Below, one piece after another: positions 49,675 through 58,468 of a DNA stretch of 64,000 nt. Location: positions 1-64,000 of the forward strand of contig CANGIT010000006.1 in assembly GCA_947454155.1 (NCBI GenBank), read 5' to 3'. Position 1 is the stretch's first letter. Each line of letters begins with the position of its first letter. This DNA comes from Chitinophagaceae bacterium (GTDB taxonomy: Bacteria; Bacteroidota; Bacteroidia; Chitinophagales; Chitinophagaceae). Made by a program: the position numbers and the translations under genes. The notes under the pieces are model-generated. The model ran no database searches and was not told the origin of the DNA. It worked only from the letters and a program-made list of their open reading frames with translations.

Positions 49675-50403
49675 TTGAAAAATATTTTCGCCCGCATATG
49701 GGCTTTATGGGGACTCATCAGTTTTATCGTCACGTTTCTCATCATCATCATCCCTTCGCTCTGCGCACATCTTTTCAGGGATGAGAAAAAAGGCCAGTCT
49801 TATTTTATTGCCGTTTCCAAAATCTGGATGAACGTTTGGCTGACATTGATCGGATGCCCATTAACCATCAAGGGTAAGGAATACTTTGAGGCGAATGAGA
49901 ATTATATTGTTATTTTCAATCACAATGCTTTACTTGACATCCCCCTCTCTGCACCATATGTTCCCGGAGCCAATAAAACCATCGGCAAATCTTCATTTGC
50001 CAAAGTGCCTTTATTTGGATTATTCTATAAGTTGGGTACGATTTTGATCGACCGTAAAAACGAAAAAAGCAGAAGGAAAAGTTATGAGATGATGCGCACC
50101 GTATTGAGCAAAGGCATGCACATGTGCATCTATCCCGAAGGGACCAGAAACAGAACCGGTGAACCACTCAAACCCTTTTTCGACGGGGCCTTCAAACTGT
50201 CTGTTGAAAGTGGTAAGTCCATCATTCCTTGCATCATCAAAGGCACTTCCACCGCTATGCCTATCTCCAAAACATTTTATCTGTTGCCTACACGACTCAG
50301 CATGAATTTCCTACCGCCTGTTCAACCTGAGAACAGCAGTGCCAAAGAATTGAATCAGCAAGTTTTTGCGTTGATGTGGAAGGAATTGGAAAAAGATAAA
50401 TAG
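49675..50403 (+). CDS. plsC: 1-acyl-sn-glycerol-3-phosphate acyltransferase
   Basis: 242 aa ORF (TTG start); VIFNHNALLDIP and YPEGTRNRTGEPLKPFFDGAFKLS. Confidence 0.9.
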   Translation: MKNIFARIWALWGLISFIVTFLIIIIPSLCAHLFRDEKKGQSYFIAVSKIWMNVWLTLIGCPLTIKGKEYFEANENYIVIFNHNALLDIPLSAPYVPGANKTIGKSSFAKVPLFGLFYKLGTILIDRKNEKSRRKSYEMMRTVLSKGMHMCIYPEGTRNRTGEPLKPFFDGAFKLSVESGKSIIPCIIKGTSTAMPISKTFYLLPTRLSMNFLPPVQPENSSAKELNQQVFALMWKELEKDK

Positions 50404-50406
50404 GTG

Positions 50407-50446
50407 AAATTTTTACCGCCATTTAAATATGGTGGAAGAAAAATTT
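50407..50446. terminator. Bidirectional terminator between plsC and lptD-like gene
   Basis: AAATTTTTaCCgCCAT-TTAAAT-ATGGtGGaAGAAAAATTT between convergent genes. Confidence 0.65.
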
Positions 50447-53144
50447 ATAAATCATAAAAATACCTCGTGCGGTTGACTTTGATATCTCTCAACAGATTCG
50501 ACTTGGGACTGATATTGATCGTGAAGAAACGATATTTCCCCACAGGAGAAATCACCAGATTCATCTGCCAGCAATGAAGATCGCGGGAGATGTTCATCGA
50601 CAATACGCCCAGCTCTTTGTTGGTGATGTTGTACGAACCGGATGCGCCTATTTTCCACTTCGGACTCAAACTGATATTTCCGCTGAAAGTGACATCTTGA
50701 AATAAGGAGGTCTTGAAACTCACATTACTACCGGCAACGGGTACGCGAGTAAAACGCAAAGAGTAAGACAAGGCCAGATCCCATGGCGAACTGAAATCTA
50801 CAAATTCGTTGGGGTTGTTTCTGATGTATGCCGACTCTTGCTGGTACTCATCCATGTTCATACCTGGAGTTGGTGTACCAAAACCACCCGACTTGTTGCT
50901 TTGCTGCGCCGACTTGTTCTTCTTGTCACCACCTGTAAACGAGCTTTGCAACGAAATCCCTCCCGTCATCATTTTACCTAATGATATCGGATGTTTAGTC
51001 CAAACCAGCTTGTTGATCCTTCTGCCTGTAGTATCATATAAGTAAGGATCTAACATGGCGTTGGCCGTGATGTTGATTTTTTCAAACAGATTGCTTCGGG
51101 CCTGAATGGAGAGATTGGCGAGCTGAAAAGAATCGAGTAAAAAGTTATAGCTGCCGCTGATGTTGAATCCGTCGATCAGTGATACTTTTTTCAATTGGGC
51201 ACTGGTGTCTTTCGACGACCTCACTTTCATTTGGATGATATTATCCAGATTGAAATTCAAACCGGCGAATTTTTGCTCCGAGAAATAACCGAACAAACTA
51301 CGCTCGTAATAAGAATAACGCTGTGTTCGGCCTGTTGTATCCACCTGCGTATTGTAATAATTGGCCGCATTGAAATTAGGCTTGTAACTGGCCGATATAT
51401 TGGGTCTTATCTCGTGACGGATGGCTTGCAACTTGCTGTTTTTACCAAATCCAAACATACCAAAAATTCGGGTGGTGACACCGATGCCATAACTCATGTC
51501 GCGTGCGGTATAGAATCCGTTTTGTATGATCGTGTCCACTTTTTTGGACATCGGATTCCATCTCCTGATAAATTTTTCCTGTGTCCACATCTCATTGTAA
51601 CTAACGGAGGGCGCTACCTGAAAAGGACCAATCGAGGGCAACGAAAGAGAGATGGGCACCTGGTGTCTTGCGCCCCATTTCAAATTGTCCAAAGCCTGCT
51701 TGCCGATGTCGGGTAAAGTATCATAAAACTGAGTAGCGCTTCGGGCATTGGTAATCAGCGCCATGCCCAGATTTTCGTACCATTTGTAATCACCTGCCAC
51801 ATCTTTTCTTCTTAAAGGATAGAGTGTATTCACATTGAACGACACATCGGGCAGGTTTAAAATAATCTGACGGGTTGAAGTGTTTTGATTATGGTTGGCA
51901 CTGATGGATAAATTGTAAGGTTTGTCTTTCCATGTTTTTGAAAAAGATATGGATGACGCCATCGTATTTTTAAAATTACGGGCCGGACTGTTGGGTACCT
52001 GCTCATTGAATTTGCTGCTGCCGGCTTCCACATTGGCACTGAAGGTTACGCCGGGCCTTGCCTTGGAATCCACGCTGTGCGCCCATCTCACCAGAAAAGT
52101 ATTCGACGACCGGTAATCGGGATCGCCTTTGAATCCTGTTTTGAAATGCTGCATATCGAAGGAGAAATTGCCCTGATAATGATAGCGTTTGAAATAACGG
52201 GGATTGACATTGAAGTTCCATCCGCCATAGGAATATAAGGTTCCTCTTGTCACCACATCCCAATTATCACTTAATATCTTATAATATCCTATCCCCTCCA
52301 TCGCCATCCCCAATTGGTCATTGGCTGTAACATTGGGCGCAATGAATCCAGAATGTCTTCCCTGAATCAATGGATAGATACCAAATGGCAGTACAATGGG
52401 CAATGGCACGCCCTCCACCTCGGGATGTACCGGACCGGTGAATGCCATTTTCTTGTTGATGAATTTTATTTTTTTACTGACAAATGCGAAATGCGGTGTA
52501 TCCAGATTACAACTGGTAAACCTGCCATTCTGTGCATAAAAAACCTGAGGATCCACTTTCTTGATTTTCTCACCATACACAAACATTTCACCTTGCTGGG
52601 TGTAAGTGCCTTTGGTGAGTCCTTTGCCGGTTCTCATGTTAAAAACAATGGTATCGCTGATGGATTTGAAATCGGCTTGCGTGAAAGTGGGATAGGCAAC
52701 CACTTTGCCGGTGCTGTCTTTCTTGAGATGGGCATTCACTGTATTAGCCCGCTGATCGAAAGCGATTTCCGGAGCCGACAATTCATTATCGGCAAATTTC
52801 ACATTGGAAGTTTTGCCATACAAGTAAAGTTTCTGGGCCGGAATATCAAACACCATGGAGTCGTCCGCTTTGTAGTCTATCGGATCTGTCAACGTATCAT
52901 GCGCTATCTTAAAAGGTATAGAATCGGTATGAGGCTGTATGATGGTGTCAATTATAGTAGGAATAACAGAATCGTTGCTGTTCAAAAGCGGAATCGTATC
53001 TTTTAGTAAATAATGAAGAGAGGAATTACCGGGCTTATTCCCTGCCCGAAGCAGCTGTACAAAAAATATGGTTAATATGGCCAGCAGGAACGTAATGCCC
53101 CCGTGTGAAATGGTTTTTGTATTACCTTTGTGACGCTGCCTCAT
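50445..53144 (-). CDS. lptD: LptD-like LPS assembly outer membrane protein
   Basis: 899 aa ORF; FDIPAQKLYLYGKTSNVKFADNELSAPEIAFD (OstA-like) and C-terminal beta-barrel; typical Bacteroidota LptD layout. Confidence 0.82.
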   Translation of the reverse strand: MRQRHKGNTKTISHGGITFLLAILTIFFVQLLRAGNKPGNSSLHYLLKDTIPLLNSNDSVIPTIIDTIIQPHTDSIPFKIAHDTLTDPIDYKADDSMVFDIPAQKLYLYGKTSNVKFADNELSAPEIAFDQRANTVNAHLKKDSTGKVVAYPTFTQADFKSISDTIVFNMRTGKGLTKGTYTQQGEMFVYGEKIKKVDPQVFYAQNGRFTSCNLDTPHFAFVSKKIKFINKKMAFTGPVHPEVEGVPLPIVLPFGIYPLIQGRHSGFIAPNVTANDQLGMAMEGIGYYKILSDNWDVVTRGTLYSYGGWNFNVNPRYFKRYHYQGNFSFDMQHFKTGFKGDPDYRSSNTFLVRWAHSVDSKARPGVTFSANVEAGSSKFNEQVPNSPARNFKNTMASSISFSKTWKDKPYNLSISANHNQNTSTRQIILNLPDVSFNVNTLYPLRRKDVAGDYKWYENLGMALITNARSATQFYDTLPDIGKQALDNLKWGARHQVPISLSLPSIGPFQVAPSVSYNEMWTQEKFIRRWNPMSKKVDTIIQNGFYTARDMSYGIGVTTRIFGMFGFGKNSKLQAIRHEIRPNISASYKPNFNAANYYNTQVDTTGRTQRYSYYERSLFGYFSEQKFAGLNFNLDNIIQMKVRSSKDTSAQLKKVSLIDGFNISGSYNFLLDSFQLANLSIQARSNLFEKINITANAMLDPYLYDTTGRRINKLVWTKHPISLGKMMTGGISLQSSFTGGDKKNKSAQQSNKSGGFGTPTPGMNMDEYQQESAYIRNNPNEFVDFSSPWDLALSYSLRFTRVPVAGSNVSFKTSLFQDVTFSGNISLSPKWKIGASGSYNITNKELGVLSMNISRDLHCWQMNLVISPVGKYRFFTINISPKSNLLRDIKVNRTRYFYDL

Positions 53145-53247
53145 AACGATGCGGCAAAAATAGATATATTAGCTTTATGTATTTGTGAATTAATCTACAA
53201 ATGCAATTCTAACCCATTGATTCATACCAATATTTAAAACCCCCGAT

Positions 53248-54237
53248 TTGAAAATGATTAAATATCCGGTATCAGTTCTCCTGATTTTCACTGCCATCAT
53301 CGCCCATTTCAGCGTATTAAAAGCACAAGCGCCTAAAATGATCAAGACGATAATTGTGGACGCAGGACATGGCGGTACAGATTATGGCGCTACCGGCCAA
53401 TACGAAAATTCGCTTCGTTCTGCCGAAAAGGACGTAACGCTAGCCATCTCTTTGAAACTGGTGGAGGAACTAAAAAAGCAACTCTCCGACGTACAGATCA
53501 TTCCCACCCGAACCTCCGATATTTTTCAAAGTCCAATTGAAAAAGCCAATATTGCCAATGCCAACAAAGGTGATCTCTTCATTTGCATACATGCTGATTC
53601 TGGGCCACTGCAAATGGGCAAACGCCAGATAGGCACCCATCAGGTAACCAGATATAAAGTCACCTATAAAGGCAAAGGCAAAAAAAAGAAAAAGAAATCG
53701 ATACCTTATACGGTTACCGAACCTTTATATGAGTATTTTAAAATGCCTTTAAAACGAAGCGGCACCAGTGTATGGATATTCGCAGCACATAAAACCAGTG
53801 ATAAACTCAAAGCCATCATGCGAGAGGAAGGTAACAATACCGAAGATTTTGAAATTGAATCTGACGGAGATTCCACTACCAATAGCTTCGACTTCAATAC
53901 CCCTGAAGGTCGTGCCATAGCCCAGGTTTATGCCAAAAGATACCAGGAGAAAAGCGACCGTCTGGCCAGTTACGTAAACGACGAAGTGGAAAAAACAAAT
54001 CGTCCTGCCTTAGGTGTCAACCAAAGACAAAAAGGCATCTGGGTGCTGCAGGCCACCAACATGCCGGCGATTTTGGTTGAAACCGGATTCATCAACAATC
54101 CGGAAGATGAAGAATACCTCAACAGCGAAAAAGGTCAGCAAGAACTGGCGGAATCCATTACTGCCGCTGTGGTAAAATACAAACAACAAATTGAGTCGCT
54201 GAAATCTCAAAATGGCGGAAGCGCAGCTCATCAATAA
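53248..54237 (+). CDS. N-acetylmuramoyl-L-alanine amidase (amidase_3)
   Basis: 329 aa ORF; TIIVDAGHGGTDYGA, LFICIHADSG, MPAILVETGFINNPEDEEYL. Confidence 0.95.
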   Translation: MKMIKYPVSVLLIFTAIIAHFSVLKAQAPKMIKTIIVDAGHGGTDYGATGQYENSLRSAEKDVTLAISLKLVEELKKQLSDVQIIPTRTSDIFQSPIEKANIANANKGDLFICIHADSGPLQMGKRQIGTHQVTRYKVTYKGKGKKKKKKSIPYTVTEPLYEYFKMPLKRSGTSVWIFAAHKTSDKLKAIMREEGNNTEDFEIESDGDSTTNSFDFNTPEGRAIAQVYAKRYQEKSDRLASYVNDEVEKTNRPALGVNQRQKGIWVLQATNMPAILVETGFINNPEDEEYLNSEKGQQELAESITAAVVKYKQQIESLKSQNGGSAAHQ

Positions 54238-54275
54238 TATCATCAAGCCAAAACTTTACTGCAAAAAACAATCAA

Positions 54276-55268
54276 GTGAAAATTTCTAACGAAACTAAAG
54301 TAGGTATTCTGGGCGTGATCACAGTAACTATACTGATACTGGGATTCAATTTTTTAAAAGGCAACAAACTCTTTACCCATTCAGTTTTACTCAATGCGAA
54401 ATATGCCAACATACAGGGACTGACCGCTTCAAATCCGGTCATCATCAATGGCCTGGAAGTAGGCAGAGTCAGTGAGATAACTACCGACCCCTCCATGAAA
54501 GAGATCCTTGTAAAACTTTCCATCTTCAGTGATGTCAATATCCCCGTCAATTCTGTGGCGGTCATCAATCCTAATCCACTTACTGTAACCAAAGTGGAAA
54601 TCAAAATGGGCGATGCCACTACCTATCTGAAAAACAACGACAACATCAACACTGTCCCCAGCGGAGAATACCTTTCCGGCGTTTTCAACAAAGTAGATCC
54701 TGTAATCGCTTCTGTGAAAAATGCCATCGACCAGCTCGACTCGCTGATGGGTGCCGTTAAAAATGTGATTGATGAAAAAAACAAAAACAACATCACAGCG
54801 GTCATTTCCCATCTCAACGATATCACCATCAATTTGCAAGCCTTGATGGACAAAGACAAAGGCCCATTAGCCAAAACACTGCAAAACACCAATTCCATTA
54901 CACAAAACCTGGCGCAGAACAATCAAAAAATCAATGGCATCATTGAAAACCTGGATAAAACCTCCGGAGAACTTGCGGCGCTCGACCTCAAAACCACACT
55001 CAACAACCTCAACCAAGCCATCACTCAAATCAAAGAAACACTCGAAAAAGTAAACAATGGCAATGGAACCGCAGGCAAGCTGATCAATGATCCTGCACTC
55101 TACAAAAACTTATCCTCTACGAGCAATAAAATCAATTTGCTGCTGGATGATATCAGGGTGCACCCCAAACGCTATATCAATATTTCCGTATTCGGTAAAA
55201 AGCAAACAGAAATGCCGTTGACCACACCAACACCGGATTCTTCCAATGCCCCTTACCAAAAGAACTAA
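54276..55268 (+). CDS. MlaD/MCE family protein
   Basis: 330 aa ORF; MKISNETKVGILGVITVTILILGFNFLKGNKLF, MCE-domain GLTASNPVIINGLEVGRVSEI. Confidence 0.92.
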   Translation: MKISNETKVGILGVITVTILILGFNFLKGNKLFTHSVLLNAKYANIQGLTASNPVIINGLEVGRVSEITTDPSMKEILVKLSIFSDVNIPVNSVAVINPNPLTVTKVEIKMGDATTYLKNNDNINTVPSGEYLSGVFNKVDPVIASVKNAIDQLDSLMGAVKNVIDEKNKNNITAVISHLNDITINLQALMDKDKGPLAKTLQNTNSITQNLAQNNQKINGIIENLDKTSGELAALDLKTTLNNLNQAITQIKETLEKVNNGNGTAGKLINDPALYKNLSSTSNKINLLLDDIRVHPKRYINISVFGKKQTEMPLTTPTPDSSNAPYQKN

Positions 55269-56945
55269 TTGATCACCTTGAAAAAAAATACATCTTCGCT
55301 CAGATTGCTTCGATACCCCACCGGATTGAAGATGATTGTTTTTTTTATCTACAGCTTTTGTTACGCCAATGGCGCCATCGCACAATCGACGGTTACGCCC
55401 ATCGACCTTTCTGCAGACACAAACAGGGTCATCGAAATCATCGGCGCCAACAGCCTTCGTCAAATCTCTCTTACGAATGGAACTGTGCTAACCACATTAG
55501 CCGGACAAGCAAGAGTAAAACAAGGCGACACTTTTCTTTCAGGCGACAGCATCATACTCGACAAACAGTTAGGCATAGCCGAAATTTTCGGTCACGTACA
55601 CATCAATGACGCCGATACGGTGAACACTTATGCCGATTATCTGCGCTACATGGGAAACGAACAAAAGGCTTACCTGAAAAACCAGGTTAAACTCACGGAT
55701 GGCAAAGCTGTATTAACCACCAACGAACTGGAATACGATATTAAAACCGGCATCGCCACTTATCACAACGGAGGCAAGGTGGTGAATGAGAAAACAGTCC
55801 TCACCAGCCATGATGCCATTTATTATTCCGACACCAAAGATGTTTTCTTTCAGCAGGATGTAAAACTCAAAGATCCCAAATACAATATGCGGGCCGACAG
55901 CCTGAGGTATAACACCGCCTTCAAAACCGCCTACTTCATCGCGCCCACCCATATCGTATCCGACAATGGCAATATTGATACCCGTGAAGGCAACTACAAC
56001 CTCGAAACCGGCGAAGCTGTATTTTTTGACGAAACCACTTTTAGGGATTCTACCCACTTCATGAGCGGAAAAAAACTGGCCTTCGACGAAAAAACAAATA
56101 CCATCCAAGTGGAAGGAAACGGCAAGCTGGTTGATTCCGTGAACAACGTGATGGTGTTAGGTAATCAAATTTTGATTGACAAGAAAAACAACACGTTTCT
56201 GGCAACACGAAAACCGGTGATGATCATCTACCGCAATAATGACAGCACCTATATCACCGCCGATACATTATTTTCCGGAAAGCGGCTGAATACAGACACC
56301 ACTGCTACAAAAGCCCTTTCAAAAGACAGTCTTGCACCAACGATTTCCAACATTGACCTTAAAAAAAACAACACCGACAGTATCAGTTTCTTCATCGGTT
56401 ATCACCATGTAAAGATTTACAACGACTCACTGCAAGCTGTATGCGACAGCATGCACTATACTTCTGCTGATTCCACTTTCCGCCTCTTCAACCATCCTGT
56501 ATGCTGGAATGGCAACACGCAACTCACCGGCGACACCATGGTGCTTTATACAGAAAACCAGCAGGCCAAGAGAATGTATATATATAATAATGCCATGGTG
56601 GTCAACCGAACCAATCAGGGATTCTTCAATCAGATGGCCGGAAAAACCATCAACGGGTATTTTATCGGAGGCCAGCTGGATTATATCAGAACCAAAGGTG
56701 CTCCGGCCGAAAGCATCTTCTATCCACAGGATGAAGACAGTGCATACATAGGCATGAATCGAAGCAAAAGCGACGTCATCGACATCATGTTCGTCAACAA
56801 GGAGATCAACAAAATCAAGTTCATTAATGAGGTGAGCGGCACCTTGTACCCCATCAAAAAGATTCCTGCCGACAAAAAAGAATTGGTAAATTTCAGTTGG
56901 CTGATAGCTAGAAGACCATTGAACAAAATGCAGATTTTCGAGTAA
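55269..56945 (+). CDS. OstA-like/LptA-type LPS transport protein
   Basis: 558 aa ORF; VLTTLAGQARVKQGDTFLSGDSIILDKQLGIAEIFGHVHINDADTVNTYADYLRY. Confidence 0.88.
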   Translation: MITLKKNTSSLRLLRYPTGLKMIVFFIYSFCYANGAIAQSTVTPIDLSADTNRVIEIIGANSLRQISLTNGTVLTTLAGQARVKQGDTFLSGDSIILDKQLGIAEIFGHVHINDADTVNTYADYLRYMGNEQKAYLKNQVKLTDGKAVLTTNELEYDIKTGIATYHNGGKVVNEKTVLTSHDAIYYSDTKDVFFQQDVKLKDPKYNMRADSLRYNTAFKTAYFIAPTHIVSDNGNIDTREGNYNLETGEAVFFDETTFRDSTHFMSGKKLAFDEKTNTIQVEGNGKLVDSVNNVMVLGNQILIDKKNNTFLATRKPVMIIYRNNDSTYITADTLFSGKRLNTDTTATKALSKDSLAPTISNIDLKKNNTDSISFFIGYHHVKIYNDSLQAVCDSMHYTSADSTFRLFNHPVCWNGNTQLTGDTMVLYTENQQAKRMYIYNNAMVVNRTNQGFFNQMAGKTINGYFIGGQLDYIRTKGAPAESIFYPQDEDSAYIGMNRSKSDVIDIMFVNKEINKIKFINEVSGTLYPIKKIPADKKELVNFSWLIARRPLNKMQIFE

Positions 56946-56969
56946 GCCTAAACGTCATCAATATCAAAC

Positions 56970-58307
56970 ATGAAAAAGCGCTTATACCTGTTGCTGATTA
57001 TTTTCCTGCCTGTTTTAGCCTATACACAAGATATTTTCTACGGCAAATGGCAACTGCAAACCGATGTGTCTTCAGCAGGCAGCATCAACATCCATCTGCA
57101 AATCGGCGAATCGGAAAAAGGCATCCTCTACCCTGCCCGCTTGAATTTCAACTATAAAAATTTTTCAGGTAGCTATGATTTACTATTGACGAAAAGAAAC
57201 AGCCGACAGCTGAGCATCAGTAAAAATAAATATCCGATCAACGAGTCACCCTTCTCCCTTAATAACAACACCTTACTCTTGAATGGAACACTGGATTTTT
57301 CAAAAGACCTGAAAGGGAATCCTCAACTGACCTTGAGCCGAATCAGCGGAAAAAAAATCGGCATCGCCCTCAATAAAATCTCCACTTCAACTACCGACGA
57401 AAAAAAAACAGCAGAGGAAATACTCTCCTTGCTTGAAAGCGCTGAAATGGTTTTCAAAAATGTACAACGGGAAGCATGGTCGGATTCCAACGCATTGAAA
57501 ATACTGAAACCCAGATTGTCGCCCGTATATTTTGGATTGACCGATACCATTTTTGTTCACAGCAAAGAAGCCAGTATCATTTTTGACAACAATAAGGACA
57601 ATGATATCATCACTGTCCAAAACAATGGCAACAATATCATCGACCAGGTGGATTCAAAAAAAAGCAGAGAAGCCGAGGATTTCAATTTAGACACCGGACT
57701 GAACATCATTACTTTTTTCACCGATGATTTTGGAAAAAATCCGCCTTCCACCGCAAGCATTGGTTTACAACTGGAAAAAAGCACAAGGCAGCTGAGTTTT
57801 AAAGACAATGATAATTTTGGCGGCTCGGTGATGGCCATCAAAGTATATTATCAATACAATAAAGAAGATTTTGAAAAATTTGAATCCGGCCCCACAGGCA
57901 TTGATGTACAAAAACTATACAACAGCATTGCATTCAGGGCGCCTGCACAAGATTCCGGATTAAAAAGAAATGGCAAGCTGGTAGGCAGCATCACCTCTCA
58001 TACCCAGCAGCTGACCTTTGCCATATGGGATGATGCGGTGGAAGATGGCGATACGGTTTCCCTGAACATCAACGGCAAATGGATCACACGCGGCTTTCCG
58101 GTACTCAAAAAGCCACAATACATTACGGTAATCTTGCAACCAGGCCCCAATCTGATTTCATTCATCGCCGACAACCTAGGCTCCATCGTACCCAACACCT
58201 CGGTCATAGAAATCATCGATGGCAAAAAAAGAAAATCATTTTTTATTGAAACCGACCTTTACCAAAATAATCTGGTGAACATCTATTATGATGTAAAGCC
58301 CGACTAG
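56970..58307 (+). CDS. Hypothetical secreted protein
   Basis: 445 aa ORF with signal peptide MKKRLYLLLIIFLPVLAYTQ; no family recognised. Confidence 0.85.
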   Translation: MKKRLYLLLIIFLPVLAYTQDIFYGKWQLQTDVSSAGSINIHLQIGESEKGILYPARLNFNYKNFSGSYDLLLTKRNSRQLSISKNKYPINESPFSLNNNTLLLNGTLDFSKDLKGNPQLTLSRISGKKIGIALNKISTSTTDEKKTAEEILSLLESAEMVFKNVQREAWSDSNALKILKPRLSPVYFGLTDTIFVHSKEASIIFDNNKDNDIITVQNNGNNIIDQVDSKKSREAEDFNLDTGLNIITFFTDDFGKNPPSTASIGLQLEKSTRQLSFKDNDNFGGSVMAIKVYYQYNKEDFEKFESGPTGIDVQKLYNSIAFRAPAQDSGLKRNGKLVGSITSHTQQLTFAIWDDAVEDGDTVSLNINGKWITRGFPVLKKPQYITVILQPGPNLISFIADNLGSIVPNTSVIEIIDGKKRKSFFIETDLYQNNLVNIYYDVKPD

Positions 58308-58380
58308 AATAAAATTCGGCCCCTTTTCATATTAAACTCATTTTAATTCCCTTTAAGATTTACTATCAGATCATACAACG

Positions 58381-58395
58381 AATGCAATCGTTGCC
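58381..58395. promoter_or_regulatory. Weak candidate operator AATGCAATCGTTGCC upstream of hppA
   Basis: Partial match to shared motif; could be chance. Confidence 0.2.
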
Positions 58396-58436
58396 AATAA
58401 TTCCGTTTCATTTTTCCTTTTTCAGCGGTTTTGCCT

Positions 58437-58444
58437 TATTTTTG
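58437..58444 (+). promoter_or_regulatory. Possible Bacteroidota -7 box TATTTTTG upstream of hppA
   Basis: Matches TAnnTTTG, about 25 nt 5' of ATG at 58469; no convincing -33 box. Confidence 0.3.
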
Positions 58445-58468
58445 CCACCCTTAAAAAAGATACTGATT

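Noticed and set aside
58382-58468. hppA start at 58382 (ORF track)
   Set aside because: A -7-like box and upstream low-complexity sequence lie within this stretch; the conserved N-terminus fits ATG at 58469
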